64,000 bases of DNA from Lachnocurva sp029100405 (GCA_046263755.1 JBJYZC010000007.1:1-64000), one strand, 5' to 3'; shown: positions 8,661 through 17,686, counted from the stretch's first letter. Program-made: numbers and translations. Notes: generated from the letters alone by a model not told the origin.

Positions 8661-9751
8661 CAATCAACTTTGATCCAATCGTATTTGGTACTCCAATTAT
8701 CCCAGTCAATATCCCACTCAATATTTCCGGAATAATCTGCAATTCCTACTACGACTCCTTTCGGAAGTTTTGACCAGTGAAAGAATACCTCATAATCATG
8801 GAAGCTCCGAGGGACATCTACATCTTCCTTCTTCGTTACACTGAATAAATCGAAAATCTGATAGGCAGGAGCACATCCAAGAAATGCTTCTGCCGCATTC
8901 TGCTTTTCCGCCTTTATTCTTGCATCTTCATCTTGATTTGCTCCGATTGTCTGAGTACCAACATGTTTAAATACAAAAATCGGGAGAAGAGAGGCCATCC
9001 CCATTTTTGAAGCAGATATATTATAATCATACATTCTTGCCCACGCTTCCATCAGTAGCTGAAAGTCTTCTTCCGTCATGCCTGTATTTTTGGCCAATCC
9101 TGCACTAACAGAGGCTTTTACCGGAAACAAAGCATATGGAACGATCTTCTTGTTGCCCATTCCTCTCTTTTTTTCATCTGGTAGACTAGCTGCCCACTCA
9201 TCATATTCCTCGAGTGTTCCAAATTTACTGTCACCCTTCTCACCCTGCGGTATAGCAAATGCCTTTCTGGTTATGCCAATAATTTCCGGTGTAACCGGAT
9301 CTACTGATTCAGAAAATGCAAACTGAACAGGTCCGTTAATCTGACCTGCATTCAATCCTGTTGAAAGGACTGCACCAAATACTCTTGCATCCCAGTATTT
9401 CCTAAGCATAAAGTCCCTTGCCTGCTTTACACCTTGGGTTGTATTATTAAATTTTTTGGCATCAACCTTACCGCCTTCTTTTCCCTCCAAAACTGCTTCG
9501 GCAATATCGCGATTAAGGCTTTCTCCATGCCGCATGAGAATATCCAGTCCGTTTCCATTTGAGTCTATCTCACCATGCTTTGTCCCGTCTATATACCCAC
9601 GAATACGGCTCTTTATAGAAACATCGGTCATGTATGCTTTACCGGTCTCATCATCGATCCTGGGACGATTATCCATATCTGGATCCCCATTCGGATTACA
9701 AGTTACTGCTTGTACAAAAGAAACTATCTCATACCTATTTTTCAGTTCCAT
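8660..9751 (-). CDS. cas7: Cascade backbone protein Cas7 (Csd2)
   Basis: RRM-fold subunit that polymerises along the crRNA to form the type I-C Cascade backbone. The family signature NPNGDPDMDNRPR and the TDVSIKSRIR block are at the N-terminus, with a NAGQINGPVQFAFS-like segment in the middle. At 363 residues it is clearly longer than the roughly 280-290 usual for Csd2. Extra sequence seems to lie around residues 175-205 and 260-290. The ATG follows AGGAGGTAAAAG, the best ribosome site of the operon, fitting a subunit needed in many copies. Confidence 0.95.
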   Translation of the reverse strand: MELKNRYEIVSFVQAVTCNPNGDPDMDNRPRIDDETGKAYMTDVSIKSRIRGYIDGTKHGEIDSNGNGLDILMRHGESLNRDIAEAVLEGKEGGKVDAKKFNNTTQGVKQARDFMLRKYWDARVFGAVLSTGLNAGQINGPVQFAFSESVDPVTPEIIGITRKAFAIPQGEKGDSKFGTLEEYDEWAASLPDEKKRGMGNKKIVPYALFPVKASVSAGLAKNTGMTEEDFQLLMEAWARMYDYNISASKMGMASLLPIFVFKHVGTQTIGANQDEDARIKAEKQNAAEAFLGCAPAYQIFDLFSVTKKEDVDVPRSFHDYEVFFHWSKLPKGVVVGIADYSGNIEWDIDWDNWSTKYDWIKVD

Positions 9752-9788
9752 CTTTTACCTCCTTATTTATTACCAAATTCTTTGTTTC

Positions 9789-10187
9789 CTAAATCTCCGG
9801 ATTCATCTTTGGAATTTCTATTTTTTTCATTGCAGCTTCCTCATTGAAAATATTCAACTGTCTATAATATCCGAGAAGAAATTCAGCCTGCTCTGTCTTG
9901 GTAAATTTCTTTGGAAACTCAGTGCCGATATTCGCAGTGATCTCAGCAATTTTTCTATTGAAATAATCCTTATTATCAACATTTTTCATATGTGCAAATG
10001 ACAGCTTGGCCATTTCAACAAATGCCTCATCCGGATGCTTAAACATCATTCCAATATATCTGGAGCAAACGTCATTTCCAATTTTAGAAAAGTTAACTGC
10101 AACTTGTTGTATTCTCCCATAGACAGCGAACAAACGGCCACAAGAGTAAGCCAAAGGTTCTTTGCCATTTACCGATACATCTTCCAT
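9789..10187 (-). CDS. cas11c: Internally translated small subunit Cas11c
   Basis: Type I-C systems are known to make a separate small subunit from an internal start within cas8c. Here an in-frame ATG (codon 476 of cas8c) is preceded by a perfect AGGAGG at 10198-10203 with a 10-base gap. The product would be 132 residues, about the size known for Cas11c, starting MEDVSVNGKEP and mainly helical. The ribosome site is seen directly; translation is inferred from the published behaviour of other I-C systems. Confidence 0.8.
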   Translation of the reverse strand: MEDVSVNGKEPLAYSCGRLFAVYGRIQQVAVNFSKIGNDVCSRYIGMMFKHPDEAFVEMAKLSFAHMKNVDNKDYFNRKIAEITANIGTEFPKKFTKTEQAEFLLGYYRQLNIFNEEAAMKKIEIPKMNPEI

Positions 10188-11612
10188 AATCTTGATTCCT
10201 CCTGGTTTTCTGGTTAAATATACCTTTATTACTTGAATAAAAACAGGTCTGAATGTCTTTCCCAAAAGAAGACTGGTGTACCCCTTTCTAACTGCCCTCT
10301 GAAAAAATATTTCAGGAATCTGACACCCCGAATATATTGAGTGAAGCAGATTCAACATATCCTCTCCATATTCAGACTTACTTTCCTTCAATGGTCCGTC
10401 TGCAGTATTTTCCCTCTCAAGAAAACTAAACAGAATACTGTAAATATTCCTGTTCGCTATAAGATTGCATTTCCATTGTCCCTTGTCAGATCTCTCCCAG
10501 TTTTTAATCGTTGTATCCTGATACCAATGATAAATACCATTTCTCAGTTCCTCGTATGAGCCATAGAAAACTTCTCTTGTACTGTATCGCTCTTGTGAAT
10601 TCGTTGCTTTAAATATCTTAAAATATGAATCATCCGGAAATTTCTCCGGCAAAGTACCCTTCAATGCAGCATCATAAAGTGAAGAAAGCTCCGGTGTTTC
10701 TTTCCTCAGGTCTGACCATTTTTCTTCTTCAGATTTTCCCTTAGGAGAATAAACCATTTCTCCTATCAGATCCGGCACTTTATCATCTGAATACCAATAA
10801 AAAATGCCAAACTGTGTTGAACTATTGTGTTTTGATGATCCAAGATAATTCAATGTATCAGATATTACTATGGATTCTGCATCACCTATAGCTGAATTCT
10901 GTCCCCTTGTCATCCCGTATGAATCAAATGATGATCTTCCCTGAAACTGTTTATCATAAGAAACCGTAAGAGTTGCTCCCTTTCCAAGAACACCTCCCTT
11001 GACTTTCGGCTTACACTCTTCAGAAATCGTGACCGAATTTCCTGTAATTGCAGATATCATTGTCCGACCAGTATCAGATTTCCCCTGATTTTCGGCATAT
11101 TGCTTAACATGTTCAGAAAGCCAATTTTCCCAAAGTCCGGACTCGATAATTGATTCACCATCGATTTTAAATGTTAAAAGTTTTGACCCGACAAGATTAC
11201 CATTTTTATCCAATGTTAAAAGCTTATGATCGATCAGTGCATCTGTTAGCTCTTTTCGGATAGCATCATCCTTTTCCAAGGATTCCAGATAAATCATAAG
11301 TGGTTTAAATTCCGGAACGGCATTACAGCATTCTTCCATAAGCTTCAACCAGTTCGTATGATTCTTTGTAACCACTGTTTTATCTGAAGGCGGAACGATT
11401 CTTTCAGCTTTGTCAACAAGAGCATTTGTGCCTAGACCTTGTTTTTCCGTCCCAATATCAGGGCATGGGATTTTCCCGGGGCTTCCGTCTTCAATTGATT
11501 CAAATTCGCCGTCATCATCAATGCAGATGTATCCGGCTATCTGCTTCATATCCGTATTGGGTTTCTGCTCGATATTATGTTTTATCCCATAATTGTACAC
11601 ATCCTGCAGCAT
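9789..11612 (-). CDS. cas8c: Cascade large subunit Cas8c (Csd1)
   Basis: Large subunit that recognises the PAM and the target strand in type I-C Cascade. The 607 residues match the Csd1 family: the N-terminal MLQDVYNYG region, a central block with TAT-like GRTMISAITG, and the SSTQFGIFYWYSD segment. The ATG follows AGGAGG with an 8-base gap and shares its first base with the cas5c stop (TAATG). An internal in-frame start for a small subunit lies near the 3' end (see the separate cas11c entry). Confidence 0.95.
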   Translation of the reverse strand: MLQDVYNYGIKHNIEQKPNTDMKQIAGYICIDDDGEFESIEDGSPGKIPCPDIGTEKQGLGTNALVDKAERIVPPSDKTVVTKNHTNWLKLMEECCNAVPEFKPLMIYLESLEKDDAIRKELTDALIDHKLLTLDKNGNLVGSKLLTFKIDGESIIESGLWENWLSEHVKQYAENQGKSDTGRTMISAITGNSVTISEECKPKVKGGVLGKGATLTVSYDKQFQGRSSFDSYGMTRGQNSAIGDAESIVISDTLNYLGSSKHNSSTQFGIFYWYSDDKVPDLIGEMVYSPKGKSEEEKWSDLRKETPELSSLYDAALKGTLPEKFPDDSYFKIFKATNSQERYSTREVFYGSYEELRNGIYHWYQDTTIKNWERSDKGQWKCNLIANRNIYSILFSFLERENTADGPLKESKSEYGEDMLNLLHSIYSGCQIPEIFFQRAVRKGYTSLLLGKTFRPVFIQVIKVYLTRKPGGIKIMEDVSVNGKEPLAYSCGRLFAVYGRIQQVAVNFSKIGNDVCSRYIGMMFKHPDEAFVEMAKLSFAHMKNVDNKDYFNRKIAEITANIGTEFPKKFTKTEQAEFLLGYYRQLNIFNEEAAMKKIEIPKMNPEI

Positions 11613-12343
11613 TAGATCAGCCTCCTTATATCAGAGCTTCCCCACCTCGGTACATCGATAATACCATTCCGCATAACAGCGTGATAAAAAGAAGGTCTTA
11701 TCAGATTCTGCGCATTCCCATCTTCTGAACTATTCAATTTTTCATTTCTTGTGATGTCAAAAACATCATATAACATATATCCAAAATCTCTGCTTTCTCT
11801 AATAGGACTCATGCTTGGATCCGGCACCTTAAAAAAAGCCATACATTCATGTGTTCCAAAAACAGGCTGTCTGAAACATTTGCCTTTCTCTATTCGATTC
11901 ATAAATTGATTATGAAGCCCTTCTATAGTGACCCTTGATGGTGCATCCGGCCGCCTTACAATATCTGCCGTGATTCGATAATACACGTTTCTAAGATATA
12001 CATTGCCTCTCTGGGTCCCCTGACCGGTTCGTCCAGACGACAGATTCTCCATATTTCCCATTGTAAGATATACCGGACGAGGGTTCTCGAATTCTATTTT
12101 TGTTTTCGACTCATTCGTCTTGATTTCAATCGTCTTTATCGGTTTCATAACCTCGATTTGCTTTATTTCATAGTAAAATTCTATCGGTTTCAGATAGATG
12201 CTGCAGAGTATTCCCCTACATGCAGATGGCGTAGGCACGCTATAACTCACCCTTTCAATTTTGCTTTCCGGTGGGGTAAACATAGCGATCTTACCCCATA
12301 CATCAACCGATACTTCAGAACGGTCAGTTCTGTATTTTGACAT
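11612..12343 (-). CDS. cas5: crRNA-processing endonuclease Cas5c (Cas5d)
   Basis: In type I-C, which lacks Cas6, Cas5c cuts the precursor crRNA at the base of the repeat hairpin and stays bound to the 5' handle. The 243 residues begin with the RAMP strand VSVDVWGKIAMFT, followed by YSVPTPSACRGIL. They include the NVYLRNVYYRITADIV segment where the catalytic Tyr/Lys/His residues normally fall. I could not assign each residue by alignment. The ATG follows AGGAGGAGAATGA. The stop overlaps cas8c by one base. Confidence 0.93.
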   Translation of the reverse strand: MSKYRTDRSEVSVDVWGKIAMFTPPESKIERVSYSVPTPSACRGILCSIYLKPIEFYYEIKQIEVMKPIKTIEIKTNESKTKIEFENPRPVYLTMGNMENLSSGRTGQGTQRGNVYLRNVYYRITADIVRRPDAPSRVTIEGLHNQFMNRIEKGKCFRQPVFGTHECMAFFKVPDPSMSPIRESRDFGYMLYDVFDITRNEKLNSSEDGNAQNLIRPSFYHAVMRNGIIDVPRWGSSDIRRLI

Positions 12344-12356
12344 TCATTCTCCTCCT

Positions 12357-14696
12357 CTAATATATTGACCCAATACCAACAGATTCCAGGTCTAGTCCAT
12401 GTTCCGTATAATATTGCTCATCCTCCAGCAGATACCAATTGACAGTTTCCTCTCCTTCTTTTGTCATCATAAATAATTGCTGACAACATGATTTCACTTC
12501 ATCTTTTTTGTTCGGATATACAGAGACTGTGATTCCAGCTGCCCTGTTCATCTGTCCTTTTGTTATTCCATAATCCGATTCACGAAGTTCTGAAGCAATT
12601 TCATTGTATATTTTCATACTGTTCTCATTTTCAAAATAAGGCACGATAATATTGATCTGTCCCTTATCCTCAATAATAGAATAGTTTTCTTCCGTCTCAA
12701 AATAGTTTCCTTTTTTAATGGCTTCTGTAAGCGCTGGTCTATCTTCTTTCGCAGCCTCCGACCGAAACAATCTTTTATAATAAGAATCCATATCCTCCAA
12801 AGAATCTGTAGATAGGGTGCTTCCCTTCTTTCTTTTTTTCTCAGCCATGCTCATCGTTTTCTCACTAGCCATCATGTAATCCGCACCTGGAAAATCGTAT
12901 TTGCTATGATTCTTGTGTTTGAAAACAAGCATATATCCCTTGCCTTCTCCATTTCTGTTGATTCTTCCAGCTGACTGTGCAACAGAAGAAAAAGGAGCAT
13001 ATTCCCTAGCTCCACATGGAAAACTTACATCCACGCCTGCCTCGATACTTTGTGTGCTTGACAGAAAACACGCTTTACCCTTTTTCAGTCTACTTTTTAT
13101 CCACTTTATCAGTTCTCTTTTATGATCCGAGCAAAGAGCCGATGTCAAAAGCCGACAAGAATCCTCTCCGTACTTATTTTTTAACTCCGTATACATTTCT
13201 CTTGCTTTTTTTGTCGTGTTAAAAATAAATACCACTTGATTTTTATCAGAAAACCGTTCTATCAGATTTTTCGTATCATATTCCTGGTCCTCCGAAGCAA
13301 ATTCAACCTCTGTATTCTTAGCAATATGATATTCTTCATAAAGATTTTTCACATCCTTTATGACTTCCTTGGTTTTCCAATTGATTCCCTTCCGATACTC
13401 ATAAGAAGGAAGAGTTGCAGTTGAAAATAGGACATCCGTATGATAATTTTTTACAAGCTGTTGAAGTGCATAAACCGTACAATCCAAGACAGATGCAGGA
13501 AGCGACTGGCACTCATCAAAGACGATGACAGAATCTGCTATCTGATGAAGTCGTCGCAGTTCTGTACTTTGGGAAGCAAATATAGTAGAAAAGAATTTTA
13601 CGGTTGTAGTAACAATGATTGGAGCAGACCATCGTTCAGAATATTCCCGTGTACGATCTGTATAGTCAGTCTGACTATCGTCTTCTAAAACAACCTCATT
13701 TCCGAATATTTTTTTATACTCATCTGCATTCTGAGTAATAATTGATAAAAACGGAAGTATGATAAAAACTCGCTTATGGTGTTCTATCTTTGCCTTTTCC
13801 AATGCATACTTCATGATTGCGAGAGTCTTAGCTGTACCTGTTGGCGCTGTCATCGTTCGGAAGCTATATCCTTGGTCCTTGCCTGCATCACCGGCATCCC
13901 GATATACAATGCCACGTAAAATATTCATCCTCGCCGTCTGATCTGTTGTACTCAAAATTCCATTCCGATAGGTCTCCAACTGGTTTAACATTTCATCCAG
14001 ACTGCTTTCTGACAATGCTGGTAATTCTGATTTTTCAAAATAATCCGGATCATCCCATGAAGCAGCTGATGAATAATCTGCATCTACCAAACAGGAGAGA
14101 AGCATACGAGCCCAAAGCATCAAGGAAGCATTAGGTCCTATGCAATCCGCTCCGTTTTTTTCGATATCAATAAAGCGTTCAATAATATTCGATATTGGTT
14201 TTTCATCCAAATATCGATTCATCTCATCAATTACCGGTTTTTCATAAGCAACAATTTCCTCATACTCCTTTTGGCTTGACAAGGCATTTTCTTTTGGTGT
14301 TCTGCCATCATCGTTTTTTACCAACATATCTATCGGGGAATCATAGTCTTGTGGAAGTGTATAATCATATGATTTACACCGAAGACCGGAATGATGCGCA
14401 GCGCAAACTCCCGCAAGAGTTTCTAAGATAGAAGTTGGTATTGCAGAGAAACTGTTGAATATTAAAATTGCTGCGACGATTGCATGATCCACTTTTGTTC
14501 TGGAGCCTAATAACACTTCCTGAAACTTCTTCGTATGTTTCCCGCTGTCATGCAAATCACCACATAGTTCACCAATCTTACCGCATCCAAAAACATCGGC
14601 ATATTGAGAAGCCTTCATAGAAACAAGCTTCGTATGATGTTCCAATGTCTCCAGCTCTCCATTTTTATCTTTACGTGCATAATACTCCATGCTCAT
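12357..14696 (-). CDS. cas3: CRISPR nuclease-helicase Cas3
   Basis: Recruited by target-bound Cascade to unwind and degrade DNA. The N-terminal HD nuclease domain shows EHHTK at 19-23 and HDSGKH at 49-54. The helicase part has a Walker A motif (APTGTAKT), the DECQ box (VFDECQSLP), FNTTKKA (motif IV region), SSTQSIEAGVD and QSAGRINRNGEG (motif VI). All catalytic motifs appear intact in 779 residues. It begins five bases after the cas2 stop, with TAAGGAAA ahead of ATG. A second ATG two codons in is equally placed. Confidence 0.96.
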   Translation of the reverse strand: MSMEYYARKDKNGELETLEHHTKLVSMKASQYADVFGCGKIGELCGDLHDSGKHTKKFQEVLLGSRTKVDHAIVAAILIFNSFSAIPTSILETLAGVCAAHHSGLRCKSYDYTLPQDYDSPIDMLVKNDDGRTPKENALSSQKEYEEIVAYEKPVIDEMNRYLDEKPISNIIERFIDIEKNGADCIGPNASLMLWARMLLSCLVDADYSSAASWDDPDYFEKSELPALSESSLDEMLNQLETYRNGILSTTDQTARMNILRGIVYRDAGDAGKDQGYSFRTMTAPTGTAKTLAIMKYALEKAKIEHHKRVFIILPFLSIITQNADEYKKIFGNEVVLEDDSQTDYTDRTREYSERWSAPIIVTTTVKFFSTIFASQSTELRRLHQIADSVIVFDECQSLPASVLDCTVYALQQLVKNYHTDVLFSTATLPSYEYRKGINWKTKEVIKDVKNLYEEYHIAKNTEVEFASEDQEYDTKNLIERFSDKNQVVFIFNTTKKAREMYTELKNKYGEDSCRLLTSALCSDHKRELIKWIKSRLKKGKACFLSSTQSIEAGVDVSFPCGAREYAPFSSVAQSAGRINRNGEGKGYMLVFKHKNHSKYDFPGADYMMASEKTMSMAEKKRKKGSTLSTDSLEDMDSYYKRLFRSEAAKEDRPALTEAIKKGNYFETEENYSIIEDKGQINIIVPYFENENSMKIYNEIASELRESDYGITKGQMNRAAGITVSVYPNKKDEVKSCCQQLFMMTKEGEETVNWYLLEDEQYYTEHGLDLESVGIGSIY

Positions 14697-14701
14697 TTTC
14701 C

Positions 14702-14998
14702 TTATAAGATAAATGCATCACTTGAAAAAGTCTCTGTCCTAGTCTTTTGTCCGATTGTGAGCGGATTATTTGCACTAGATCTATCTGACAGCTTATATAT
14801 TCTGACCGAATCACAATTTTCATCAATCGTTTTCTTTAGCTCATGCACCAATTTTGTTAATTCAGCTTGATCTAGAATTCCCTCAAATACTGAATCCTGA
14901 ACTCTGGTACAATACTTTTCACAAATTTTTGCTGTTTTCGTAAGACGTTTTGTGCCTGATTCGGATATAGCTATGTCATATACAACCAAGAGTCGCAT
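14702..14998 (-). CDS. cas2: CRISPR adaptation protein Cas2
   Basis: Bridges two Cas1 dimers in the spacer integration complex. It is 98 residues and starts MRLLVVYDI, with the conserved Asp at position 8, then RLTKTAKICEKY and RVQDSVFEG, all typical of Cas2. The ATG at 14998 is chosen over an upstream frame extension because GAAGGAGA sits directly before it. It is the first gene of the cas operon, ahead of cas3. In the usual type I-C order cas2 follows cas1 at the other end, so the operon is rearranged. Confidence 0.93.
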   Translation of the reverse strand: MRLLVVYDIAISESGTKRLTKTAKICEKYCTRVQDSVFEGILDQAELTKLVHELKKTIDENCDSVRIYKLSDRSSANNPLTIGQKTRTETFSSDAFIL

Positions 14999-15074
14999 AT
15001 CTTCTCCTTCAATATTTGTGTGCAGGCCTACAATCGATTCATGATTTAATGCACATTTCACATATCTATTGCTT

Positions 15075-15080
15075 ATTATA
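15075..15080 (-). promoter_or_regulatory. Candidate -10 box of the cas operon
   Basis: A perfect TATAAT on the minus strand lies about 75 bases upstream of the cas2 start. The matching -35 is weak (TAGAAC at 17 bases), so the promoter is tentative. No other likely promoter is visible between cas2 and the divergent DUF5688 gene. Confidence 0.45.
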
Positions 15081-15291
15081 CTATAGTATTTGTTGATGTT
15101 CTATAAAAATGGTTTAAGTCCTGCGGATAGTGCCCGTATATTGATCTAAAGTCAAAAAACAAGAAGAGCCTGGGACAGATTCTTTCGATTCTCTTTATTT
15201 TCTTTCGAAAAAATTCAGAATCTCTTTCTTGCGATTTCCCTTTGTCCCTGTTACAGTTTTCTTACAGGCAGCGGGCCAGGAAAGGCCATAT

Positions 15292-16194
15292 ATGAATAAC
15301 AAAACAGATCTCAGCTATCCGGAATTTAAAGAAGCGGTCCTCTCGGATCTGATGCTGCGTTTTCCCGATGGAGCAATTGAAGTCCGGGAAGTTATAAAGA
15401 ATAATGATACCTGCTTGGACGGCATTTTTCTGACCCGTCCCGGAAAGTCCATTACTCCTCAGGTCTATCTCCAGTATTTTTATCAAGAATACCGGAATCA
15501 GGAAATGAAATTCAATGCGATCATAGATGAGATTGCTGCCGTCTTAAGCAGAGATATTCCAGATCCAAAAGTCGATCCGAACCTTCTTACCAACTATTCC
15601 GAGATCGAAGGACGAATCATCTACGATCTCGTGAACTTACCGCGAAACAAGGCTTTCCTTTCTGACTTGCCCTATATTTCTTATATGGATCTGGCCATCA
15701 TCTTCCGGATCCTGATCAATGCGGATGAAAACGGGCGGTCCAGTATCCTGATTCATCAGTCTCATCTCAAAGAATGGGGTGTTACGAAAGAAGAGCTCTT
15801 ACAGGCAGCGAGAAAAAATACACCCGTCCTTCTCCCGGCTTCCATTGAGTCGATTACCGATGTCCTTGGCGATTTAATGCCGAACGGATTCGAACAGCCA
15901 AAAGATTATACCCCCATCTATGTGCTCTCGAATCAGTCCCGGCTGAATGGGGCTTCTTGTATGCTCTATCCGCATCTTCTGGAGAATTTCTCGAGAAAAA
16001 TGGGAACGGACTTCTATATCATTCCTTCCAGTATCCATGAAATTCTCTTGATCCCATCCGACATAGACGGCGGAACAGAGGAACTGAATGCCATGGTCCG
16101 GGAAGTCAATCACAATGAACTCTCGGAAGATGAGATCCTATCCGAGCATGTCTATTACTTCTCCAGTCAGAAGAATGCTGTGTCGGCAGGATAA
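15292..16194 (+). CDS. DUF5688 family protein
   Basis: A 300-residue cytoplasmic protein of a family I recognise from Lachnospiraceae genomes but whose function is unknown. It begins MNNKTDLSYPEFKEAV, with a FYQEYRNQ helix and alternating helix/strand regions. There is no signal peptide and no membrane segment. The ATG at 15292 is chosen because AGGAAAGG precedes it by a few bases; the frame is open 21 codons farther upstream without a ribosome site. It is divergent from the cas operon. The last codons lie in a 40-bp duplication that continues past the stop. Confidence 0.7.
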   Translation: MNNKTDLSYPEFKEAVLSDLMLRFPDGAIEVREVIKNNDTCLDGIFLTRPGKSITPQVYLQYFYQEYRNQEMKFNAIIDEIAAVLSRDIPDPKVDPNLLTNYSEIEGRIIYDLVNLPRNKAFLSDLPYISYMDLAIIFRILINADENGRSSILIHQSHLKEWGVTKEELLQAARKNTPVLLPASIESITDVLGDLMPNGFEQPKDYTPIYVLSNQSRLNGASCMLYPHLLENFSRKMGTDFYIIPSSIHEILLIPSDIDGGTEELNAMVREVNHNELSEDEILSEHVYYFSSQKNAVSAG

Positions 16195-16251
16195 AAGGCA
16201 GACCAGAGCTTAGAATGCTGTGTCGACAGGATAAAAGACAGACCAGAGCTT
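16172..16251. repeat. 40-bp tandem duplication at the DUF5688 3' end
   Basis: Two copies of a 40-bp unit beginning AGAATGCTGTGTCG start at 16172 and 16212 and differ at two positions. The first copy contains the last codons and stop of the DUF5688 gene; the second is non-coding. Confidence 0.85.
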
Positions 16252-16297
16252 ATCAAGACAGTCGAATTTGATGCTACGAGGCGACTGTCCAAGACAA

Positions 16298-16328
16298 AAA
16301 ATCCCCTGCTTTTCAAAGCAGGGGATTT
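16298..16328. terminator. Bidirectional rho-independent terminator
   Basis: A perfect 13-bp stem (AAATCCCCTGCTT/AAGCAGGGGATTT) with a tiny loop lies between convergent genes, with A runs on the left and Ts on the right. It can end both the DUF5688 transcript and the opposing macro-domain gene. Confidence 0.85.
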
Positions 16329-16424
16329 ATCATAAGCCTGGACACCGTATTCCTTAGAAGTACCATACCAGGCACTATTTTCCTTAACTGTATCTTACCG
16401 GGCAGCAATGTCCATAACTATACC

Positions 16425-17627
16425 TTAGCTGGCACCATTTTCCTTCTTATACTGTTCCTGAAGTTCACGGGCTGTACGGGCTGCGGCATTCTCGATCTCT
16501 TCTTTACTGTAGACCAGAGTCGGATCCTTCTCGAGCCGGTTGCCATCTTTATCGACCGTAACATCTTCCGGCAGGTTTCCATTTTCATCCATATGAGAAA
16601 CGGCATTTTCCAGGGAGCCGTAATCCTCCTTCATCTGGTCTGCCTTTTGTTTCAGATAGGTCATGTATTGCTGGAAAACATTGATGGTCTTGTCATCATA
16701 ACAGGAGAAGACAACCATCATGCCATAGTCCTTATTATCATCCAGCCATTTGGAAACAGAATTTACCGCAATGGGAACTGCCGCCTCCAGAGGGAAGGAG
16801 GAGAGACCGGTCGAGATCGCCGGGAAAGCGATGGAATGAATGTCATACTTCTTGGCCAGTTCCAGGCAGTTGATATAACAAGCCTTTAGAGCATTTGCAT
16901 CTTCTTCCTTCACATCCGCCATCTCTGTTCCGGGCTCCACCGTCGGTCCGACCGTATGGATAATATAGTGGCTGGGAAGATCAAACGCCGGTGTGATCTT
17001 CGCCTCGGAAATCTTACAACTGCCCAGCTGATCCAATGCATCATCGATCGCTTCGCCGGCCGCCATATAGATGGCATGGTCCTCTCCGCCGCCATCATTA
17101 AATAACGGATCTGCCGAATTAACGATACAACTGATATGAAGCTTTGTAATATCACCCTGATTAAATAAGATTCCGGCCCGTTTCAGATTCATCTCATGAT
17201 CCGAATCCAGAATGGCCTGAACTGCATTCTTTTCAATTCCGAAAGCATTGGTGAAAGGGTCAATCACAAGTCCTTTCAGATCCGGCATACCAAGAAGTCG
17301 ATGGAAAACAGTCTTTATAGGCATGGCAATGACCGGCTGGGGCTTTCCGAATTTCTCTTCCGCCGGCCGTAAGGCTTCGGGTTCCGTAAAGACCGGAAGC
17401 ATCTTATCTCCATTGGGATTTTCCAGAAGACGAAAGAAGATGGATCTCTCCTGACTCTCTTTATTTTGCTGCACATCTACCGGCACCAGAAAGTCTGATC
17501 CTTCATGGCACTGCTTCAGTAACACCGTAAGAGCCATGTTCCAATTTTCCTTGGTATGGTTCTTATTATCTGCTGCTGTAGCATCCCGGATGATCTTGTT
17601 ACTTAAAAACTTGTCTTGCTCTTTCAT
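16425..17627 (-). CDS. SseB domain-macro domain fusion protein
   Basis: The 400-residue protein has an SseB-like N-terminal domain (about 25-140; VPVDVQQN, LPVFTEPEAL) and a macro domain (about 152-335) of the ADP-ribose-binding type. The macro domain shows QGDITKL, an NSADPLFNDGGGE loop and IIHTVGP. The family usually has NAAN where this has NSAD (170-173), so the second Asn is lost, while the glycine-rich loop is kept. Macro domains bind or hydrolyse ADP-ribose adducts; SseB relates to serine sensitivity but is poorly understood. The C-terminus is a charged helical tail. ATG follows GAGGACC-AAAGAA. It may act in ADP-ribose turnover, but the role of the fusion is unknown. Confidence 0.75.
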   Translation of the reverse strand: MKEQDKFLSNKIIRDATAADNKNHTKENWNMALTVLLKQCHEGSDFLVPVDVQQNKESQERSIFFRLLENPNGDKMLPVFTEPEALRPAEEKFGKPQPVIAMPIKTVFHRLLGMPDLKGLVIDPFTNAFGIEKNAVQAILDSDHEMNLKRAGILFNQGDITKLHISCIVNSADPLFNDGGGEDHAIYMAAGEAIDDALDQLGSCKISEAKITPAFDLPSHYIIHTVGPTVEPGTEMADVKEEDANALKACYINCLELAKKYDIHSIAFPAISTGLSSFPLEAAVPIAVNSVSKWLDDNKDYGMMVVFSCYDDKTINVFQQYMTYLKQKADQMKEDYGSLENAVSHMDENGNLPEDVTVDKDGNRLEKDPTLVYSKEEIENAAARTARELQEQYKKENGAS

Positions 17628-17686
17628 TTCTTTGGTCCTCTTCCTGTTCGCCCTTTCTCATTCGCCCTTCTTTTGCCGGCCTCTTC

